From the NCBI RefSeq assembly GCF_009857445.1, contig NZ_WWCN01000012.1:124001-188000 (forward strand): a stretch of 64,000 nt of DNA. The letters are read 5' to 3'. The position numbers and the translations under genes were made by a program. Below, in pieces: positions 35,165 through 43,063 of this stretch. The notes beneath the pieces are model-generated. The model searched no databases, was not told the origin of the DNA, and was given only the letters and a program-made list of their open reading frames with translations. Each line of letters starts with the position of its first letter. The stretch's first letter is position 1. The stretch is from Duganella flavida. GTDB lineage: Bacteria > Pseudomonadota > Gammaproteobacteria > Burkholderiales > Burkholderiaceae_D.

Positions 35165-36172
35165 ATGATTCCATTTTCCATACTTGACCTGTCCCCGATT
35201 GCCGAGGGCAGCAACCCATCGGCCTCGTTCCGCAACACGCTGGATCTGGCCCAGCACGGCGAGCGCTGGGGCTACCAGCGCTACTGGCTGGCCGAGCACC
35301 ACGGCATGCCCGGCATCGCCAGCGCTGCCACCGCCGTGGTGATGGCGCACGTGGCCGGCGGCACCAGCACCATCCGTGTGGGCGCCGGCGGCATCATGCT
35401 GCCGAACCACTCGCCGCTGGTGATCGCCGAGCAGTTCGGCACGCTGGAAGCGCTGTTCCCGGGCCGTATCGACCTCGGCCTCGGCCGCGCGCCGGGTTCG
35501 GACCAAACCACCGCGCGCGCGCTGCGCCGCAATCTCGAATCCGATGCCGACGCCTTCCCGCAAGACGTACTGGAACTGCAAGATTATATGTCCGACCATC
35601 CGCGCGGCCGCGTGCTGGCGGTGCCGGGCAAAGGCGCCAAGGTGCCGATGTGGATTTTGGGCTCCAGCACTTTCGGCGCCCAACTGGCCGCCCACCTCGG
35701 CCTGCCGTTCGCGTTCGCCTCGCACTTTGCGCCGCAGATGATGATGCAGGCGCTGTCGCTGTACCGCGCCAACTTCCAGCCATCGGCGCAATTGAGCAAG
35801 CCCTACGTCATGCTCGGCTTTAACGTGTTTGCCGCCGACACCAATGAAGAAGCGCACTTCCGCGCCACCTCCATGCAGCAAGCCTTCGTCAACCTGCGCA
35901 CCGGCCGGCCATCGCAGTTGCCGCCGCCGAAAGCCGGCTACCTCGAATCGCTGGGCCTGCCTGAGCGCGCGATGCTGGACTCGGTCCTGTCCTGCACCGC
36001 CATCGGCGCGCACGACACCGTGGCCCAACAGATGCAAGACTTCATCGCCCGCACCGGCGCCGATGAGCTGATGATCACCTCGCAAATCTACGAACATGCG
36101 CAGCGCCTGCGTTCCTACGAAATCACAGCGGAAGTACGGCAATCGCTGGCACGCGCGGAAGCGGGGCTGTAA
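35165..36172 (+). CDS. LLM-class flavin-dependent oxidoreductase
   Basis: A 335-residue luciferase-like monooxygenase: MIPFSILDLSPIAEGSN, RYWLAEHHGMPGIAS, GRIDLGLGRAPGSDQ and ILGSSTFGAQLAAHLGLPFAF are all typical of the YhbW/MsnO8 group. It should use FMNH2 and O2. The substrate is unknown. The MFS gene starts 3 bp after its stop, suggesting modification and export of one compound. Confidence 0.93.
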   Translation: MIPFSILDLSPIAEGSNPSASFRNTLDLAQHGERWGYQRYWLAEHHGMPGIASAATAVVMAHVAGGTSTIRVGAGGIMLPNHSPLVIAEQFGTLEALFPGRIDLGLGRAPGSDQTTARALRRNLESDADAFPQDVLELQDYMSDHPRGRVLAVPGKGAKVPMWILGSSTFGAQLAAHLGLPFAFASHFAPQMMMQALSLYRANFQPSAQLSKPYVMLGFNVFAADTNEEAHFRATSMQQAFVNLRTGRPSQLPPPKAGYLESLGLPERAMLDSVLSCTAIGAHDTVAQQMQDFIARTGADELMITSQIYEHAQRLRSYEITAEVRQSLARAEAGL

Positions 36173-36175
36173 CAG

Positions 36176-37375
36176 ATGGGTCACAAGCACGATATTTCGC
36201 CCGGCATGGTCTGGCTGTTTGCGATTGCGACCGGCCTGATCGTCGCCAACCTGTACTACGCGCAAACGCTGATCGGTCCGATCAGCAAAGCCACCGGCAT
36301 CGATCCCGGCGCGGCCGGCCTGATCGTCACGCTGACGCAAATCGGCTACGTCATCGGCCTGCTATTCATTGTGCCGCTCGGTGATTTGCTGGAAAACCGC
36401 CGCCTGATTTTCATTTCCCTGCTGACCACCGCGCTGGCTTTGCTGGCGGCCTCGGTGACCAGCAACGCCAACCTGTTCCTGTTTGCCGCGCTGTGCATCG
36501 GCCTCGGTTCGGTGGCGGCGCAGATTGTGGTGCCGTTTGCGGCCCACCTGTCGAAGCCTGAAACGCGCGGCAAGACCGTCGGCAAGGTGATGAGCGGGCT
36601 GCTGATGGGCATCATGCTGGCACGGCCGGTATCGAGCGTGGTGGCCGATGCGTTCGGCTGGCACGCCATCTTCGTGCTGTCGGCGATCACCACGGCGGCG
36701 CTGGCCTTCCTGCTGCGCGCCAAGCTGCCGCAGCGCCGGCCGGAAGGCGGCATGCATTACTTCGAACTGCTGGCGTCGATGTGGCATTTGTTGAAGACCA
36801 CGCCGATCCTGCGCCGCCGCGCTGCGTACCAGGCCTGCATGTTCGGCGCCTTCAGCGTGTTCTGGACTTGCGTGTCGCTGGAACTGACCGGTCCCCACTT
36901 CGGCATCAGCCAAAGCGGCGTGGCCATCTTTGCGCTGGTCGGCGTGACCGGCGCGCTGGTGTCGCCGATTGCCGGCCATCGCGCCGACCAGGGCAAGAGT
37001 CGTTCGACCACCGCGGTAGCGCTGTCGCTGGGAGTGCTGGCGTTTGCGCTGCCGCTGCTGATTCACAGCAGCCGGCTGGTGGACCTGGGCGTGCTGGTGC
37101 TGGCCTCGATCATCCTCGACATGGGCGTGTCGGCCAACCTGGTGACCGGCCAGCGCGCCATCTTTGCGTTGCCGGCGGACGTGCGCAGCCGCTTGAATGG
37201 CCTGTACATGGCGTTGTTCTTCATGGGTGGCGCGATAGGTTCATCGCTGGGCGGCTGGATGTTTGCCGCGCACGGCTGGACCGGCGTGCTGTGGACCGGC
37301 CTCGCCTTCCCCGTCATCGCGCTATGCGTGTTCGCGACGGAAAAATCCGGGGTCAGTTCTGCCATTGGTACATGA
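36176..37375 (+). CDS. MFS transporter
   Basis: A 399-residue, 12-segment major facilitator (IGYVIGLLFIVPLGDLLENRRLI as the loop 2-3 region). It follows the luciferase-like gene by 3 bp and is almost certainly co-transcribed. The C-terminal residues SGVSSAIGT and the stop are encoded by the left arm of an inverted repeat (37347-37405), so the native C-terminus has been altered by the element. Confidence 0.92.
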   Translation: MGHKHDISPGMVWLFAIATGLIVANLYYAQTLIGPISKATGIDPGAAGLIVTLTQIGYVIGLLFIVPLGDLLENRRLIFISLLTTALALLAASVTSNANLFLFAALCIGLGSVAAQIVVPFAAHLSKPETRGKTVGKVMSGLLMGIMLARPVSSVVADAFGWHAIFVLSAITTAALAFLLRAKLPQRRPEGGMHYFELLASMWHLLKTTPILRRRAAYQACMFGAFSVFWTCVSLELTGPHFGISQSGVAIFALVGVTGALVSPIAGHRADQGKSRSTTAVALSLGVLAFALPLLIHSSRLVDLGVLVLASIILDMGVSANLVTGQRAIFALPADVRSRLNGLYMALFFMGGAIGSSLGGWMFAAHGWTGVLWTGLAFPVIALCVFATEKSGVSSAIGT

Positions 37376-37405
37376 GCCCGTGTGCGATTGGCAGAACTGA
37401 CCCCG
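37347..37405. repeat. GGGGTCAG inverted repeat at convergent gene ends
   Basis: CGGGGTCAGTTCTGCCA / TGGCAGAACTGACCCCG arms surround a loop of about 24 bp. It covers the end of the MFS gene and reaches to 2 bp from the stop of the FilA-like gene at 37408. The GGGGTCAG end recurs at 46943-47030. Resembles a REP-type or MITE-like dispersed element. Confidence 0.8.
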
Positions 37406-37407
37406 GG

Positions 37408-37878
37408 TTAGTGGCCCCAGAAGCGGACCTGGCCTTGTAAGGAGACGGTGCCGTTGATGTTCAGGCTGCCGAGGCTGTTGGTCACCGGCGCGGTGGGATC
37501 GGTCTGCACGCTCAGCGATTCAAAGCCGAGGTTGGTGTAGTGCACATAACCCGGCAGCCCGATGGCGATGTAGTCGCCGCCGCCATCGGTGCGGGTCTGC
37601 ACGCCGAGGTTGACGGCAAACATGTCCACCGTGCCGCGCACGTTCTTGAATACGATGTAGCGGTTCTGCCCATCGCCAGCGAAGCCCAGCGACAGGCGGC
37701 TATCGGCCACCGCGCCCACTAGCGTCGGATCGTTCAGCACCACGTGCGCGGCAAAGCTGATGCCGTCGCCGCCGCTGACTTGCGACAGTTCCTTGTCATC
37801 CAACGGCTTCAGCTCGCCGGCCATGGCCTGCGCCGCGCCAACCAGCAGCATCAACGGGAGCAAGGCGCGTTTCATCAT
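37408..37878 (-). CDS. FilA-like secreted protein 5 (GG-leader-like motif)
   Basis: A 156-residue protein with a Sec signal peptide (MMKRALLPLMLLVGAAQAMAG), then LKPLDDKELSQVSGGDG, the closest of the group to a double-glycine leader (ELxxVxGG). The remainder is beta-strand-like (SLGFAGDGQNRYIVFKNVRGTVDMFAVNL). It belongs to the DUF6160/FilA-like type. Its ATG overlaps the stop of the preceding gene (ATGA), so it is coupled to it. It is the last of five similar genes on this strand. Confidence 0.8.
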   Translation of the reverse strand: MMKRALLPLMLLVGAAQAMAGELKPLDDKELSQVSGGDGISFAAHVVLNDPTLVGAVADSRLSLGFAGDGQNRYIVFKNVRGTVDMFAVNLGVQTRTDGGGDYIAIGLPGYVHYTNLGFESLSVQTDPTAPVTNSLGSLNINGTVSLQGQVRFWGH

Positions 37879-38714
37879 TGCTTGAACTTGATATCAAGGT
37901 ACTGGATCTGCACCGATCCAATTCGCGATGAGCCCAGATCTACCGTCGGCTGTCCCGGGCTCACGAACGAAATATTGTCGACCACGATGCTGCCGGCGGA
38001 GGCCTGGCCATTGCCATAACGCGCATCCGGCCAATCGATGCCGATGTGCAGGCGCGGTCCGGTCTCGTCGGTCAACGCATTGATTACACCCGGCTGCGAT
38101 GCCACGTTGGCAATCACCCACGGCTTGCCGTCGACACCGCCGATGTGCACGCCGCTCAGCACCATCGCCTCGGTCGCATCGTCGCGCCCGCGTGGCTGGA
38201 ACGACAGCTGGGCGATATCCATCTTCAGCGCCGCGCCGAAGGCGATGCCTTCATTGACTTGCGGCGTGGTGAACTGCAAACCGCCGCCATAGAACACCAT
38301 GTCCTTGACCACCACACTACCCTGCTCGCGTACCACGCCGTTGGCGCCCACGCCCCAGTCGTAGGCCAGCTGCCAGCGCTGGTCGCCGTTGGTATTGGCG
38401 GGAAAAGCGATGTTGATGTAGTCCGCCAGGCCCGGTGCGCTGGGCAGAATGTCGAGCCGGTAGGGATCGGAAAACGGCAGCGGATTGTCGCTGCGCGAGG
38501 CGTGGAATTTTTCCACATACAAGCTGGAGCCAACCGGCGTGGTGTAGCTGACACGGGCATCGCCGCTCATGGCAAAGCCGTTCAGGTCGAAGCTGACGCC
38601 GTCGCGTCCGCGCACGGCCGACAAGGCGCTGTCGCTCAGGGCTTCCATCGCCCACGCGGCCGGCGCGCAGTAGAACGCGCACAGCATCAGCCCCACTGCC
38701 AGCGCGCGCTGCAT
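37875..38714 (-). CDS. FilA-like secreted protein 4
   Basis: A 279-residue protein with a signal peptide (MQRALAVGLMLCAFYCAPAAWA), then MEALSDSALSAVRGRDGVSF, the same post-signal motif as its neighbours. The long, strand-rich remainder has repeats of FxxxGVSF/INIAF-type strands and ends SVQIQYLDIKFKQ. Starts at the TGATG overlap with the preceding gene. The frame extends upstream but only as out-of-phase sequence of that gene. Confidence 0.78.
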   Translation of the reverse strand: MQRALAVGLMLCAFYCAPAAWAMEALSDSALSAVRGRDGVSFDLNGFAMSGDARVSYTTPVGSSLYVEKFHASRSDNPLPFSDPYRLDILPSAPGLADYINIAFPANTNGDQRWQLAYDWGVGANGVVREQGSVVVKDMVFYGGGLQFTTPQVNEGIAFGAALKMDIAQLSFQPRGRDDATEAMVLSGVHIGGVDGKPWVIANVASQPGVINALTDETGPRLHIGIDWPDARYGNGQASAGSIVVDNISFVSPGQPTVDLGSSRIGSVQIQYLDIKFKQ

Positions 38715-39505
38715 CAGCGGCCCTTCGGCAAGTTCGGCGGCGTCACGCCGTTGGTGGCCAGCGCTTGCAGCTTGTCGCGCCAGTTCAGCCAAATGCCTGC
38801 TTGCGCCGTGTCGGCTGCCGGCTGGCCGGAGGCGGTCGGGAATTGCACCGCCGTCTTCAGCATCGAGATCCAGAAGTCGCGGCTGCCGCCGCTGGCGTCG
38901 CCTGCCGTCACGCCGCCCAGTTGCGACAAGGTCAGGCACGGCGCAGTGCAGGCGCCGTCCCAGCGCTTGCCGCCGCCGGGATCGGTGCGCGAGTCGAGCA
39001 CGATGGTGCTGCCGTCGGCCGCAGTGCCGGTCACTTTCATCGAGCCTGACAAGGTGGTGATTTGCAAACCAACGTCGCCGCTGATGGACTCAAAACCAAA
39101 GCGCATGCCGATCGCTTCACGCGAAGCGCCGTCGGCCGCATTTTTATACACGAATTCGAAATAGGGATTACTGATCTGCACCACGCGCTGGGCGTCGGTG
39201 CCATCGCTGCGGCCAAATTGCAACAGCGGGATATCAAGGTCGGCGCCACTGCCGTTGCGGGTGGCGTAGGTGTACTCGCCCAGCCGCATATTGCGGAGGT
39301 TGGCGCTCAGGGTGATGTCTGCATCGAGTGCGACTTTGCTGAAATCAAATCCGTTCAGGCTGGTGTTGGTCATGGTGACCAGGCCTTGCCCGTTGACGGC
39401 TGACAGCTCGTCCTCGCTCATGGGCTTCATCTGTGCCGACGCCGCGTGCATGCCGCACAACAGGGTCGCGCCCAGCGCCAGCCGGCGCAGTGATTTGGTG
39501 ATCAT
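38714..39505 (-). CDS. FilA-like secreted protein 3
   Basis: A 263-residue protein with a signal peptide (MITKSLRRLALGATLLCGMHAASA) and the motif MKPMSEDELSAVNGQGLV directly after it. The body is strand-rich (ITLSANLRNMRLGEYTYATRNGSGADLDIPLLQFG), with one Cys pair (GACTAPCLTL) that could form a disulfide. The start has a weak ribosome site and lies beyond a perfect 10-bp hairpin (39515-39540), so it may be expressed less than the two genes upstream. Confidence 0.78.
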   Translation of the reverse strand: MITKSLRRLALGATLLCGMHAASAQMKPMSEDELSAVNGQGLVTMTNTSLNGFDFSKVALDADITLSANLRNMRLGEYTYATRNGSGADLDIPLLQFGRSDGTDAQRVVQISNPYFEFVYKNAADGASREAIGMRFGFESISGDVGLQITTLSGSMKVTGTAADGSTIVLDSRTDPGGGKRWDGACTAPCLTLSQLGGVTAGDASGGSRDFWISMLKTAVQFPTASGQPAADTAQAGIWLNWRDKLQALATNGVTPPNLPKGR

Positions 39506-39514
39506 AGGATGGGA

Positions 39515-39540
39515 GCGGCAGTTGCCCACACAACTGCCGC
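39515..39540 (-). terminator. Intercistronic hairpin in the FilA-like operon
   Basis: GCGGCAGTTG-CCCACA-CAACTGCCGC, a perfect 10-bp stem 11 bp after the stop of FilA-like protein 2. There is no T run, so partial termination or protection of the upstream mRNA is more likely than a full stop. Confidence 0.5.
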
Positions 39541-39551
39541 CGCTCAGCTGA

Positions 39552-40061
39552 TTAGTGAGCGAAGATCCACACGGTGGTGCCGCGCATGTCGATCTGGTTC
39601 ATAGCAACCGAACCGAAGGAAGCAGCGCTGTTGCCCATTTTGATCGAGTCAACCGACACGTTCAGGTAGTGGCCGTCAGCTACCACACTGGCTGGGATCG
39701 CGATTTGCACCACGTCGCCGCCGGTCGCTGGGTTGTAGAAGGTGCCTGGGTTGGTCACGCCAGCAGCGCCAGCAGCGGCCAGGAACGAAGCTTTCGACAG
39801 GATGTCGATGTTCGCTGCGATCAGGCCGTTCACTTTGATGCCGTTGAACGATACCGAACCACCGCCGAAGCCCGAAGCATCCAGTGCGTCGGTGTCGGTG
39901 TAGGTGAAGGAATTGATTTTGATGTTCAGGTTAGCAGCGATCGACACGCCGTCCTGGCCGCTGACGGTGCTCAGTTCTGCGTCTTGGATTGGGGTCATGG
40001 CCGATGCCGAGAAGGCCAGGGTTGCCAGGGCTGCAGCGACTGCGGTTTTGATGAATTGCAT
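39552..40061 (-). CDS. FilA-like secreted protein 2 (tandem paralogue)
   Basis: A 169-residue protein: signal peptide MQFIKTAVAAALATLAFSASA, the motif MTPIQDAELSTVSGQDGVSI, then a strand-rich body ending FGSVAMNQIDMRGTTVWIFAH. By eye about 90% identical to the next upstream gene, with most changes in residues 50-65 and 95-112. GGAG precedes ATG 40061. Same type as FilA of the Acinetobacter putative pilus locus (DUF6160). Confidence 0.85.
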   Translation of the reverse strand: MQFIKTAVAAALATLAFSASAMTPIQDAELSTVSGQDGVSIAANLNIKINSFTYTDTDALDASGFGGGSVSFNGIKVNGLIAANIDILSKASFLAAAGAAGVTNPGTFYNPATGGDVVQIAIPASVVADGHYLNVSVDSIKMGNSAASFGSVAMNQIDMRGTTVWIFAH

Positions 40062-40192
40062 GTGATCGTCTCCGTTAATGGTTTTATATCGGTGTGTGTT
40101 TTTTTGATACTGCGAGACCAGTTTATGATCCCGCAGCTTGTACCGTCCATGACTCATCAGGCCAAGCTACAGGCCTGAGGAGCCGCACGCAA

Positions 40193-40705
40193 TTAGTGCG
40201 CGAAGATCCAGACGGTGGTGCCGCGCATGTCGATCTGGTTCATGGCCACGGAGCCGAACGAAGCAGCGTTGTTGCCCATTTTGATCGAGTCGACCGACAC
40301 GTTCAGGTAGTGGCCATCGGCTACCACGCTCGCTGGGATAGCGATCTGGACAACGTCACCGCCGGTGGTTTTGCTGTAAAAGGTGCCCGCATCGGTCACG
40401 CCGGCAGCGCCAGCAGCGGTCAGGAACGAAGCTTTCGACAGGATGTCGATGTTCGCTGCGATCAGGCCGTTCACTTTGATGCCGTTGAACGATACCGAAC
40501 CACCACCCAGGCCGGTCGTGGCATCGACCGCGTCGGTGTCGGTGTAGACGAAGGAATCAATCTTGATGTTCAGGTTGGCAGCGATCGACACGCCGTCCTG
40601 GCCGCTGACGGTGCTCAGCTCTGCGTCCTGGATCGGGGTCATGGCCGATGCCGAGAAGGCCAGGGTTGCCAGGGCTGCAGCGACTGCGGTTTTAACGATT
40701 TGCAT
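40193..40705 (-). CDS. FilA-like secreted protein 1 (tandem paralogue)
   Basis: A 170-residue protein, first gene of the minus-strand FilA-like operon: signal peptide MQIVKTAVAAALATLAFSASA, motif MTPIQDAELSTVSGQDGVSI, body ending MNQIDMRGTTVWIFAH. It and the next gene are a recent tandem duplication. GGAG precedes the ATG. A 541-bp region with a folded leader separates it from the divergent peptidase gene. Confidence 0.85.
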   Translation of the reverse strand: MQIVKTAVAAALATLAFSASAMTPIQDAELSTVSGQDGVSIAANLNIKIDSFVYTDTDAVDATTGLGGGSVSFNGIKVNGLIAANIDILSKASFLTAAGAAGVTDAGTFYSKTTGGDVVQIAIPASVVADGHYLNVSVDSIKMGNNAASFGSVAMNQIDMRGTTVWIFAH

Positions 40706-41246
40706 TTGGTATCTCCGGTTATGAGTAGGAATTTTTATCTTGGGCTCACGCCCGCTCGGCCGCCCTGCCAGCTCCGGGTAAGAGCTCCGGGGCGCCGCAC
40801 CCGGTGCGTGAAAATCTTAATATTTGGATATTAATTAAATTAATCATATGAGTCGGCCCCGCCACGGGTCCAGCTTGTTGCGCTGACCGCGAAAGCCAAC
40901 AACTTGGCCCTGAGAGCCATCCAGAGTGAGACAGGTGTTGTACTTTTGTCGCCTGCCTTAGCATAGGTTCCAGCGCAAAACCTAGAAGTACATTTCTAAA
41001 AAATCAGGTGCGGTGGCTCGGAAATCCATGCGTTAATGAATTACAAAAAAGAAAAGACGAGTTGTCGCTTAAATAAAGCACGACCGTTCGAATCGAGAAT
41101 ATGGAGACAGGATGACATCAGCAATGGGGCGCCAGACGCCTCTGGGCGGAGCTCACGCTACAGCTTCGCGCCAGACCTACACCACTATTTTTTTACGCGC
41201 GCATCCGAGCGAGCGCTCGCTCACGCGCGTACGCGAGGGCTAGCTT
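40706..41246. promoter_or_regulatory. 541-bp divergent regulatory region of the FilA/C39 locus
   Basis: No convincing gene. On the minus-strand transcript, UCACGC (40811-40806) can pair with GCGUGA (40751-40746), enclosing a GC-rich, twice-repeated AGCTCCGGG segment: a structured leader ending about 40 nt before the first FilA-like gene. An AT-rich block (40815-40850) may hold its promoter. On the plus side a perfect 16-bp palindrome GAGCGAGCGCTCGCTC (41207-41222) lies 24 bp before the peptidase start, followed by GAGGG as ribosome site. Confidence 0.55.
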
Positions 41247-42014
41247 ATGCTGGCACTGCTGCTGGGTGTATTGGCCGCCATGATCGGCGGCGCGGGCTAT
41301 GTCTCCCGCCACGAACCACAAGACCGTCCCAAGGACCAGTACGAGATCCCGCAAACCCTGACCGGCGGCGGCGCCTATGTGCAATCGGTGAAGATCGAGC
41401 CATTTTCCGAGCTCAAGTACAAACACATCGTGCGCCAGGCGTTTGACTACAGCTGCGGCTCGGCGGCGCTGGTCACCATCCTCAACTACCACCTCGGCGT
41501 GATGGTCAACGAACAGCAGGCCATGGAAGGCATGCTGGAAAAGGGCGAAAAGGACAAAATCATCGAACGGCGCGGCTTTTCGCTGCTGGACATGAAACGC
41601 TACGTCGGCTCGCTGGGCATGGCCGGCGCCGGCTTCAAGGCCGAGATCAAGGACTTGCAGGAGCTGGACGAGCCGGCCATCGTGCCGATCGACTACGCCG
41701 GCTCCAAGCACTTCGTGGTATTGCGCGGCATCCGCGACGGCGTGGTCTACATTGCCGACCCATCGGCCGGCAACATCGTGTTTTCAGTCGAGGAATTTGC
41801 CCGCTGGTGGGACAAGAACACCCTGTTCATCATCGCGCCGGCCAAGGACCAGAAGCCGGTGCGCCAGCTGGTGCTGACCGATCTGGAGCTGGGCGTGGTC
41901 GACATGGACCGCGTGACCGGCAGGGGCCGCCAGGACCCGCTCAGCAATTCCGCCCAGCTATTGATGCGCGCCGTGAACTCGGGCGCGGCCGGCACCTGGA
42001 TCCGCCACAACTAA
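41247..42014 (+). CDS. Membrane-anchored stand-alone C39 peptidase (FilB-like)
   Basis: A 255-residue protein with an N-terminal signal/anchor (MLALLLGVLAAMIGGAGYV), then a C39 bacteriocin-processing-type peptidase: oxyanion Gln64 and catalytic Cys70 (RQAFDYSCGSAAL), His155 (GSKHFVVLRG), Asp171 (IADPSAGN). All catalytic residues are present. Unlike peptide exporters it has no ABC membrane or ATPase domains. It should face the periplasm and is likely to cut the ELxxVxGG-like motif of the FilA-like proteins, an inference. First gene of the plus-strand operon. Confidence 0.9.
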   Translation: MLALLLGVLAAMIGGAGYVSRHEPQDRPKDQYEIPQTLTGGGAYVQSVKIEPFSELKYKHIVRQAFDYSCGSAALVTILNYHLGVMVNEQQAMEGMLEKGEKDKIIERRGFSLLDMKRYVGSLGMAGAGFKAEIKDLQELDEPAIVPIDYAGSKHFVVLRGIRDGVVYIADPSAGNIVFSVEEFARWWDKNTLFIIAPAKDQKPVRQLVLTDLELGVVDMDRVTGRGRQDPLSNSAQLLMRAVNSGAAGTWIRHN

Positions 42015-42049
42015 TCCCCACAGCGCACTACTCTCACAAGGAAGCAGAC

Positions 42050-43063
42050 ATGATGTTACGCACCATCCCCATTGCCGCACTCATTGCGCTGAGCGCCACG
42101 CCCGTGCTGGCGCAACAAACCGCCAACACCAGCACGCCCGCCACCGCCGACGCCGCACGCGACGCGCTGGCCAAGAAGGATGGCGAAGGCGACCAGAGCG
42201 CCCTGCTCAAGCAGACCCTGACGGCAGTGGACAAGCAGTACACCCTGATCCGCCGCAACCAGCTGGCGGTGACCTATGACGTCAGCTACAGCTACGTGGG
42301 CGAAGACCGCATCGTCACCGACATCGCCAACGGCAGCGCCACCCTGTTCAACATCGAGAACAACAACTCGCACACGGTGACCAACACCTTCTCGGCCGAC
42401 TACGGCGTGCGCGACAACCTGACCGCCAACGTCACCCTGCCATTGATCTCGCGCTACGCCGACACCGCCGCCCGCAGCGGCATGTCCAACTCGCTGGGTG
42501 ACATCGGCGTCGGCGCGCGCTGGCAGCCGTTCGAGGCCAAGCGCGACCAGCCCGGCCTGACCGTCACCAGCAATGTGCGCCTGCCGTCCGGCCGCAGTCC
42601 GTTCAAGATCATCGCCGGCAGCGGCGAAGCGACCGGCAGCGGCGTGGCTGCCGCCACGCTCGGCCTGAACGTCAACAAAATCGTCGACCCGGTCGCGCTG
42701 TTCGGTTCGGTGAACTTCACCGCCAGCCTGCCGGCCAAGAACCTGTGGCAAATCAACGGCTCGCGCATCCTGACCCGCGTTGCACCGGGTCCGAGCGTGG
42801 GCTTCGGCCTTGGCTTTGCTTACGCGCTGTCGTACGGCATTTCGACCACCATCTCCTTCCAGGAAGCGATCTCGGCCGGCTCCAGGCTGCGCTTTGCCGG
42901 CGGCCTGGAGGCCAAGACCCATATGCAAACCTCGGGCATCCTGAACATGGGCCTGGGCTACCGCATCTCGCCCAAGACCACGGTCAACTTCTCGGTCGGC
43001 ATCGGCCTGACGCCGGACTCGCCTAACCTGATCGTGGGCATGAATGTGCCGTTGAGCTTCTGA
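42050..43063 (+). CDS. Outer-membrane beta-barrel protein (FilC-like)
   Basis: A 337-residue protein with a signal peptide (MMLRTIPIAALIALSATPVLA), an N-terminal helical part (ALLKQTLTAVDKQYTLIRRNQLAV), then alternating strands (YDVSYSYVGEDRIVTDIANG, YGVRDNLTANVTLPLISRYAD) ending in an aromatic residue (MNVPLSF), as outer-membrane barrels do. AAGGA lies before the ATG. The next gene begins on its stop codon (TGATG). Confidence 0.8.
   Translation: MMLRTIPIAALIALSATPVLAQQTANTSTPATADAARDALAKKDGEGDQSALLKQTLTAVDKQYTLIRRNQLAVTYDVSYSYVGEDRIVTDIANGSATLFNIENNNSHTVTNTFSADYGVRDNLTANVTLPLISRYADTAARSGMSNSLGDIGVGARWQPFEAKRDQPGLTVTSNVRLPSGRSPFKIIAGSGEATGSGVAAATLGLNVNKIVDPVALFGSVNFTASLPAKNLWQINGSRILTRVAPGPSVGFGLGFAYALSYGISTTISFQEAISAGSRLRFAGGLEAKTHMQTSGILNMGLGYRISPKTTVNFSVGIGLTPDSPNLIVGMNVPLSF

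Noticed and set aside
40746..40811. c-di-GMP (GEMM) riboswitch in the FilA leader
   Set aside because: The 5' part superficially resembles GEMM-I (CACGCAC), but the conserved AAACC and GACGCAAAGCC-like segments are absent; kept only as an unassigned structured leader.
41036..41446. Possible 136-residue gene in front of the C39 peptidase
   Set aside because: Low-complexity product (repeated Arg/Ala), overlaps the peptidase in another frame, and runs through the palindrome; no family resemblance.
41247..42014. C39 gene as part of a bacteriocin ABC exporter
   Set aside because: No membrane-spanning export domain, no Walker motifs and no small bacteriocin genes; the candidate substrates have Sec signal peptides.
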